A DNA stretch of 11,769 bases from Legionella genomosp. 1 (GTDB lineage: Bacteria > Pseudomonadota > Gammaproteobacteria > Legionellales > Legionellaceae): NCBI GenBank assembly GCA_945901965.1, contig CAMDMN010000039.1, forward strand, positions 1 through 11,769, written 5' to 3'. A program made the position numbers and the translations under genes. This document shows positions 6,597 through 11,769 of this stretch, one piece after another. The notes beneath the pieces were generated by a model. It worked only from the letters and a program-made list of their open reading frames with translations. It was not told the DNA's origin and did not search any database. Numbering within the stretch: position 1 is the first letter of the stretch; every line of letters begins with the position of its first letter.

Positions 6597-8294
6597 TTAT
6601 AAGTCTTTAGACCGCGTTAAATCTGGATCAGATTCATCTAAATATTTTTTACCTAACAAAAGGACACAAGCGCCTAGTTCTTGCTGATAAATATCGCCTA
6701 TCACTTCTTCTGAAGCTCCATCTGTTTCTAAATCTTTTTTAATCAATTCTATTTGTTTATATTCAGGAACAAAAGCACCTAAAGTTAAAATTTCAGCTAC
6801 AGCCGCACAGAAATCGTTTATTAAATACACAACTTTCATTAACATTGAAGCACTATTTCGCCTTATTGCTGCTTGCAATAGAGTCTTAATTGCTTCTAAA
6901 TCCTCGATGCTTCTATCTTCTAAATCACTTTGAGAGTCATCCTCTACAATTGGTGGTTGAAAAAATGTAGCTTGATTCTGTCTTCGTTGATGAGAAGGAT
7001 TCTCAGCGCTTAATGTTTGCAATGCTTGACTTATATTATGAACCCCACGAAAAGATTCCGCCAAACCTAATAAAATCCTTGGATATTGTGGGATTATTTT
7101 GCGTAATCCTATAATTTCACCTATTGCAACAAAACAATTCTCAACATCTTCTTTTTTAGTTACAAGTTCCTTAAGTTTTTCTATTGCTGCAAAAATATTT
7201 TGCCGTGCTATATGCTCAATAATCTCTGCAGTTTCTTTATAAGAATCAAGTTCAGTTTTTGCATTGGCAATTATTGTACGAATTAACTCGATCTTTTCCA
7301 TAGTGTTTTCTTCGCGCAACATACATATTTGATCATCGTATTGTTGCGTGCTTACAGTTTTACGCAAAATTACATTTTCTTGTAATAACTCTCTGATACG
7401 TAAAGATACAGGACGATGGCGTATTGGCCTTGTTTCATCCAAATTATAATTAGCTTTTAATTCTCTTGTAATTTCATCAACATGACGGCCAGTTGAATCA
7501 GCGAGCTCTCTTGCCATAAAAATTAAATGGCTATCAGATAAATTAAACTCTGCAATAAATTTATTCCTAATAGATTCAAGAGGTATTTTTTTAAATGAAG
7601 CGTATGCTTGACAAGCTCGCTCTACATCAGCACCTTTATCAATAGCAAAATTTTCTTGACTAGATATACACTGAATCAACCAATGAACCAATATTTCATC
7701 AACTTCATCAGATGTTGAACACCCCTTGATTACCGTTTCATGAACCATTAAATCCAACTGCTCTCGTCTAATTAAATCTCTACCAGGATTAGGTTCATCT
7801 TCCCTGCCAGCTAAACATCTTTCAGCATTTTTTAAAGCATAAGGCCCACATGATGAACCATCTTCCTGGCGCCATGAGTATTGATAAACGTCTTGGGAAA
7901 CAATTACATTATCCATACCGTAGACTTGGATAAATAATTTTTCGACCCGATCCAATTCGGCCTGGATACGAGGAGGCAATGGATAATTTTGTCCAGCGAA
8001 TTGTGAATCTGTAAAATTAATTTTTACAACTTTCTTCGCATTCTTCTCTTCAATAGCAACAGTAATTGCAGTCCAATGAAGATTTCCCTTATTTAAAGGA
8101 AGGATGATGTTGTGCGGAAAAGATATAATAGATTGCAAATGATTGCGGTCAAGGCCTGTTTTATAAGTAACATTAGGGCAAATAAATGAACGATTTGTTC
8201 CGGCTTTAGCCCATGATGAGCCTATATCATCCACTTGCGCATCAGTATACCAATAATCACTTATTATAGATCTTTGCTCACACAATCTTGGCAT
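6597..8294 (-). CDS. CE-clan (Ulp1/C48-like) cysteine protease, candidate SUMO/ubiquitin-like protease effector
   Basis: A 565-residue protein. Residues about 40-165 show the catalytic pattern of Ulp1-type proteases: His73-Trp74 in GNLHWTAITV, Asp96 in KINFTDSQ, Gln143 as oxyanion-hole residue and nucleophile Cys149 in RQEDGSSCGPY. Order and spacing fit the family, whose bacterial members (XopD, ChlaDub1, SseL, RickCE, LegCE) act on host SUMO, NEDD8 or ubiquitin. After the domain come a 33-residue internal repeat (about 227-290), likely coiled coil (about 300-380), an acidic segment (449-468) and a hydrophobic stretch (about 484-510) that could bind a membrane. There is no signal peptide; the tail is polar and acidic, as in many type IV effectors. 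The ATG at 8294 has GGGG about seven bases upstream; no other in-frame start fits. It lies 58 bases after greA on the same strand. Protease fold is well supported; substrate and secretion are inferred. Confidence 0.88.
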   Translation of the reverse strand: MPRLCEQRSIISDYWYTDAQVDDIGSSWAKAGTNRSFICPNVTYKTGLDRNHLQSIISFPHNIILPLNKGNLHWTAITVAIEEKNAKKVVKINFTDSQFAGQNYPLPPRIQAELDRVEKLFIQVYGMDNVIVSQDVYQYSWRQEDGSSCGPYALKNAERCLAGREDEPNPGRDLIRREQLDLMVHETVIKGCSTSDEVDEILVHWLIQCISSQENFAIDKGADVERACQAYASFKKIPLESIRNKFIAEFNLSDSHLIFMARELADSTGRHVDEITRELKANYNLDETRPIRHRPVSLRIRELLQENVILRKTVSTQQYDDQICMLREENTMEKIELIRTIIANAKTELDSYKETAEIIEHIARQNIFAAIEKLKELVTKKEDVENCFVAIGEIIGLRKIIPQYPRILLGLAESFRGVHNISQALQTLSAENPSHQRRQNQATFFQPPIVEDDSQSDLEDRSIEDLEAIKTLLQAAIRRNSASMLMKVVYLINDFCAAVAEILTLGAFVPEYKQIELIKKDLETDGASEEVIGDIYQQELGACVLLLGKKYLDESDPDLTRSKDL

Positions 8295-8352
8295 TTAATG
8301 CCCCAAATTAAATCCACATGGAAGTTATTTTAACGCATATGACATTAATTTA

Positions 8353-8829
8353 CTATTTATATTCTACGCTTATAATCTCATACTCAACAATTCCACCTGG
8401 AGTTTTTACAACAACTTCCTCATCAATATGTTTACCAATAAAAGCACGGCCAATAGGTGAGCTATAAGAAATTTTATTTAATTTAATATTTGCCTCATCT
8501 TCGCCAACAATTTTATAAGTAATTTCAGTATCTGTTTGTAAATTACATACGCAGACCGTAGTACCAAATACAACCTTACCATTGTTAGGTAATTTAGAAA
8601 TATCAACAATCTGAGCATTGGATAATTTTGCTTCAAGCTCTATAATTCGACCCTCAGCGAAACTTTGCTGTTCACGCGCAGCATGATACTCAGCATTTTC
8701 TTTTAAATCACCATGCGCACGCGCGACGGCTATAGCTTCAATTATGCTTGGTCGCTCTATTGTTTTTAACCGATGTAACTCATTTTTCAGTGCCAAAGCA
8801 CCTTCAACTGTCATTGGATGTTTTTGCAT
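8353..8829 (-). CDS. greA: Transcription elongation factor GreA
   Basis: GreA (158 aa) enters the secondary channel of RNA polymerase and stimulates cleavage of backtracked RNA so that stalled complexes can resume. Seen: the N-terminal coiled-coil domain (about 1-76) with the tip motif GDLKENAEYHAAREQQ, carrying the acidic pair Asp41 and Glu44 that acts in the polymerase active site, and the C-terminal FKBP-like domain ending in SPIGRAFIGKHIDEEV and TPGG (about 122-146). Length is standard. The ATG at 8829 has GAGG about six bases upstream and lies 12 bases after the carB stop, so the two are probably cotranscribed, an arrangement common in gammaproteobacteria. The GreA tip motif and this context argue against GreB. 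Intact. Confidence 0.97.
   Translation of the reverse strand: MQKHPMTVEGALALKNELHRLKTIERPSIIEAIAVARAHGDLKENAEYHAAREQQSFAEGRIIELEAKLSNAQIVDISKLPNNGKVVFGTTVCVCNLQTDTEITYKIVGEDEANIKLNKISYSSPIGRAFIGKHIDEEVVVKTPGGIVEYEIISVEYK
8361..8390 (-). promoter_or_regulatory. Possible promoter of the protease gene, inside the greA 3' end
   Basis: The minus strand reads TTGTTG (8390-8385), an 18-base spacer and TAGAAT (8366-8361), the latter matching five of six bases of the -10 consensus. It would start transcription about 60 bases before the protease ATG, allowing expression independent of carB-greA. The -35 match is weak, so this is tentative. Confidence 0.22.
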
Positions 8830-8841
8830 AAACGCCTCAAC

Positions 8842-11769
8842 CTAATGTAAACCTTGTAATTTCGTAACCGTTATTCTATCTTCATACTTCATTGCTAAAC
8901 AAGCAGCTTCTGCCCCTGATAAAGTAGTCGTATAGCTCACCTTATGCTGCAATGCATTGCGCCTAATTGCAAATGAATCAGCAATTGCTAGTTTACCCTC
9001 GGTTGTATTCACAATAAAGTCAATTTCATGATTTTTTATATAATCAACCACATGCGGGCGACCTTCAGCTACCCTAAACACTCTTTTGCAATTAATCCCC
9101 GCAGCTTCTAAGACTTTAGCAGTACCTCTTGTCGCAATAATTTCAAAACCTAGATCTATTAACCTTTTTGCTATTTCGCCAACTCGTGCTTTATCAGCGT
9201 CACGAACAGATACAAAAGCTCGTCTTCTTTTAATAATATTAGCTGAAGCGCCTAATTGCGCTTTTGCATATGCCTGACCAAAGCGTTTAGCTACCCCCAT
9301 AACTTCACCAGTAGATTTCATTTCAGGACCTAAAATTGAATCAACTCCTGCGAATTTAATGAAGGGGAAAACTGGTAGTTTAATAGAGTAAAAAGAAGGC
9401 ATTGGATAATTAATAGATACGCCTTGTTCCTGCAAACTCTTTCCAACTTTACAAAGTGCCGCAATCTTAGCTAGTGGTAAACCTGTTGCCTTCGAAACAA
9501 AAGGAACAGTCCTAGAAGCTCGTGGATTTACTTCTAAAACATATATATCATCAGACTGAATAGCAAATTGCGCATTAATTAAACCTACCACACCTAACTC
9601 TAATGCTAATTTAGTCATTTGCTCTATTAAATCTTGTTGCACCACTGTAGATATACTAAATGGTGGCAAAGTACATGCAGAATCTCCAGAGTGAATTCCT
9701 GCTTGTTCAATATGCTCCATGATAGCGCCAATCAATACATTTTTGCCATCACATACAGCATCAATATCAACTTCAATAGCATCATTTAAAAATTTATCTA
9801 ATAAAACTGGAGCATCATTAGACACAGCCACGGCATGAGTTAAATAATAGCGCAAATCTTCTTCTTGATATACTACTTCCATAGCACGTCCACCCAATAC
9901 ATAAGATGGCCTCACAACTAGAGGATAGCCAATAACATTTGCTAATTTTATAGCTTCCTCTTCAGAGCGCACAGTACCATTTGCTGGCTGGTGTAAATGC
10001 AATTTCGTAACAATTTTCTGAAACCGCTCGCGATCTTCAGCTTTATCAATAGAGTCTGGTGAAGTGCCTATTATTTTCACGCCATTTGCTTCTAAAGCAC
10101 GCGCTAATTTTAAAGGTGTTTGTCCACCATAATGAACAATAACTCCTTCTGGTTTTTCAATATCAACTACGGCTAAAACATCTTCAAGAGTTAATGGCTC
10201 AAAATATAGAATATCTGCGGTATCAAAATCTGTGGAAACAGTTTCAGGATTACAATTTACCATAATCGTTTTAAAACCCGCCTCACGCAAAGCTAAAGCT
10301 GCATGAACACAACAATAATCAAACTCAATCCCCTGACCTATGCGATTTGGTCCACCACCTAAGATCATAATTTTTGGCTTATCAGTCAGAGGACGTGCCT
10401 CACAAGTTTTTTCATAACATGAATATAGATAGGCAGTATCAGATGGAAATTCACCAGCGCAAGAATCAATTCTTTTATAAACTGGTTTTATCCCTAAAGA
10501 TAAGCGATGAGCTCTAACTTCATCTTCACTGCAATTTAATATTCCTGCTAAATAAAGATCGGCAAAACCATGTCGTTTTAACTGATAAAGTTTATCTTTT
10601 GTAAGATCTTTAATTGAAGTATCTAAAAGATCACTTTCCATCATAACTAATTCATTAATTTGCCCTAAAAACCAAGGATCTACTTTAGATTCTTGATAAA
10701 TTTCATCAATAGATAATCCCTGCCGAAAAGCATCAGCTATATACCACAAACGATCAGGAGTTGGCTCTCGTAAAAGACCACGAAGAGCTGCCATATCCCC
10801 TTTTTTAAATAATGAATGTAGGCCACATCGTCCTGTTTCTAAACTTCTAATTGCTTTTTGTAATGATTCTTGGAAAGTAGTACCAATCGCCATCACTTCA
10901 CCTACAGATTTCATTTGCGTAGAAAGAGTAGGTTTAGTTTGTGGAAATTTATCAAAATTAAAACGTGGTATTTTCGTTACGACGTAATCAATAGTAGGCT
11001 CAAAAGATGCAGGTATTTTTCCACCTGTTATTTCATTAGCTAACTCATCAAGTGTATAACCTACAGCAAGCAATGCCGCGACTTTTGCAATTGGAAACCC
11101 TGTAGCCTTAGAGGCAAGGGCTGAACTACGCGATACTCGCGGGTTCATTTCTACAACTAAAATTCGCCCATCTTCTGGATTGACTGCAAATTGCACATTG
11201 GAACCACCAGTATCAACTCCAACAGCACGCAAAACCAAAATAGCGGCATCCCGCATGCGTTGAAATTCTTTGTCAGTTAAAGTTTGTGCAGGAGCCACTG
11301 TAATCGAATCACCGGTATGTACACCCATAGGATCAAGATTTTCTATAGTGCAAACAATAATGCAATTATCATTTTTATCGCGCACTACTTCCATTTCAAA
11401 TTCTTTCCAACCAAGAACTGACTCATCAAGCAATAATTCATGAGTAGGCGATAACTCAAAACCACGACCGCAAATTTCTTCAAATTCTTCACGATTATAG
11501 GCGATTCCACCGCCGCTTCCACCCATAGTAAATGAGGGACGAATAATTGTCGGATATCCTAGTTGAGCTTGCACAGATAAAGCCTCTTCCATACTATGAG
11601 CAATAGCTGAGCGCGGCATTTCCAAGCCGATTTTCTTCATTAATTTACGGAATTTATCTCGATCTTCTGCTTTATCAATAGCTTCTTTTGTAGCGCCTAT
11701 CATTTCGACATTAAATTTTTCTAAAATACCTTCGCGAACAAGATCTAGCGCACAATTAAGCGCCGTTTG
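8842..11769 (-). CDS. carB: Carbamoyl phosphate synthase large subunit CarB (5' end outside window)
   Basis: CarB uses ammonia delivered by CarA, bicarbonate and two ATP to make carbamoyl phosphate for pyrimidine and arginine synthesis. The frame stays open to the right edge: codons beyond the ATG at 11703 read QTALNCALDLVREG, a conserved CarB segment, so that ATG is internal and the fragment is 975 residues. Against E. coli CarB about 92 N-terminal residues are missing, giving a full length near 1067. Seen in order: first ATP-grasp domain (SFTMGGSGGG, VVEMNPRVSRSSALASKATG), the oligomerisation region, the second half beginning ILGGGPNRIGQGIEFDYC, second ATP-grasp (SYVLGGRAMEVV, VLEVNPRASRTVPFVSKATG), and a C-terminal MGS-type allosteric domain (about the last 136 residues, with TRGTAKVL and NTTEG) where UMP and IMP bind in E. 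coli. carA is expected beyond the window. No damage is seen. Confidence 0.97.
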   Translation of the reverse strand, partial: QTALNCALDLVREGILEKFNVEMIGATKEAIDKAEDRDKFRKLMKKIGLEMPRSAIAHSMEEALSVQAQLGYPTIIRPSFTMGGSGGGIAYNREEFEEICGRGFELSPTHELLLDESVLGWKEFEMEVVRDKNDNCIIVCTIENLDPMGVHTGDSITVAPAQTLTDKEFQRMRDAAILVLRAVGVDTGGSNVQFAVNPEDGRILVVEMNPRVSRSSALASKATGFPIAKVAALLAVGYTLDELANEITGGKIPASFEPTIDYVVTKIPRFNFDKFPQTKPTLSTQMKSVGEVMAIGTTFQESLQKAIRSLETGRCGLHSLFKKGDMAALRGLLREPTPDRLWYIADAFRQGLSIDEIYQESKVDPWFLGQINELVMMESDLLDTSIKDLTKDKLYQLKRHGFADLYLAGILNCSEDEVRAHRLSLGIKPVYKRIDSCAGEFPSDTAYLYSCYEKTCEARPLTDKPKIMILGGGPNRIGQGIEFDYCCVHAALALREAGFKTIMVNCNPETVSTDFDTADILYFEPLTLEDVLAVVDIEKPEGVIVHYGGQTPLKLARALEANGVKIIGTSPDSIDKAEDRERFQKIVTKLHLHQPANGTVRSEEEAIKLANVIGYPLVVRPSYVLGGRAMEVVYQEEDLRYYLTHAVAVSNDAPVLLDKFLNDAIEVDIDAVCDGKNVLIGAIMEHIEQAGIHSGDSACTLPPFSISTVVQQDLIEQMTKLALELGVVGLINAQFAIQSDDIYVLEVNPRASRTVPFVSKATGLPLAKIAALCKVGKSLQEQGVSINYPMPSFYSIKLPVFPFIKFAGVDSILGPEMKSTGEVMGVAKRFGQAYAKAQLGASANIIKRRRAFVSVRDADKARVGEIAKRLIDLGFEIIATRGTAKVLEAAGINCKRVFRVAEGRPHVVDYIKNHEIDFIVNTTEGKLAIADSFAIRRNALQHKVSYTTTLSGAEAACLAMKYEDRITVTKLQGLH

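Noticed and set aside
6597..6611. C-terminal SKDL of the protease as an ER-retention (KDEL) or peroxisomal (SKL) signal
   Set aside because: It matches neither consensus; one residue differs or is inserted in each case, so I treat it as chance.
6597..8294. YopJ-type acetyltransferase identity for the CE-clan protein
   Set aside because: The His-Trp pair, an Asp rather than Glu as third residue, and the Gln-x5-Cys-Gly pattern fit Ulp1/C48 better than YopJ (C55).
9086..9277. Plus-strand 63-codon open frame
   Set aside because: Antisense shadow of the carB allosteric domain; no protein features of its own.
11701..11703. ATG as the start of carB (953 aa)
   Set aside because: The frame continues upstream to the window edge with conserved CarB sequence (QTALNCALDL), so this Met is internal and the gene is cut by the edge.
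1..11769. CRISPR array, tRNA, rRNA or phage genes
   Set aside because: Nearly all the sequence is accounted for by long coding frames; no spaced direct repeats or tRNA-like cloverleaf were seen in the gaps.

Overview
This AT-rich window carries eight genes, all on the minus strand. It reads from the 3' two thirds of carB at the right edge to the 5' end of sufS at the left edge. Two housekeeping blocks are recognisable. On the right is carB-greA, a pairing common in gammaproteobacteria. On the left is a SUF iron-sulfur assembly operon in the order Rrf2 regulator, sufB, sufC, sufD, sufS.

Between these blocks lie two long genes of a different character. One (6597-8294) encodes a 565-residue protein whose N-terminal third has the full catalytic signature of a CE-clan (Ulp1/C48-type) cysteine protease, the fold used to cleave SUMO, NEDD8 or ubiquitin in eukaryotes. 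The other (4314-6137) encodes a 607-residue, mostly helical protein with degenerate ankyrin-like repeats at its N-terminus, a conserved-looking central motif and a hydrophobic hairpin close to its C-terminus. Both look like proteins made for use inside a eukaryotic host. With the low GC and gammaproteobacterial housekeeping genes, they suggest an intracellular member of the Legionellales or a relative (Legionella, Coxiella, Rickettsiella or Berkiella type). The taxon is inferred from gene content, not proven.

The two effector-like genes are separated by a 459-base non-coding stretch. It contains a more GC-rich repeat-like block (about 6283-6540) with a perfect 29-bp inverted repeat around a 16-base loop. 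Next to the block is a tiny open frame with a strong Shine-Dalgarno sequence, possibly the stub of a gene cut by the element.

How the genes work together: the SUF proteins form one machine, with SufS supplying sulfur, SufBC2D the scaffold, and the Rrf2 protein probably sensing cluster status and controlling the operon. Gene spacing is very tight, including a 14-base overlap between regulator and sufB. CarB makes carbamoyl phosphate for pyrimidines and arginine, and GreA rescues stalled RNA polymerase. The two middle genes are an accessory islet, probably concerned with host interaction.
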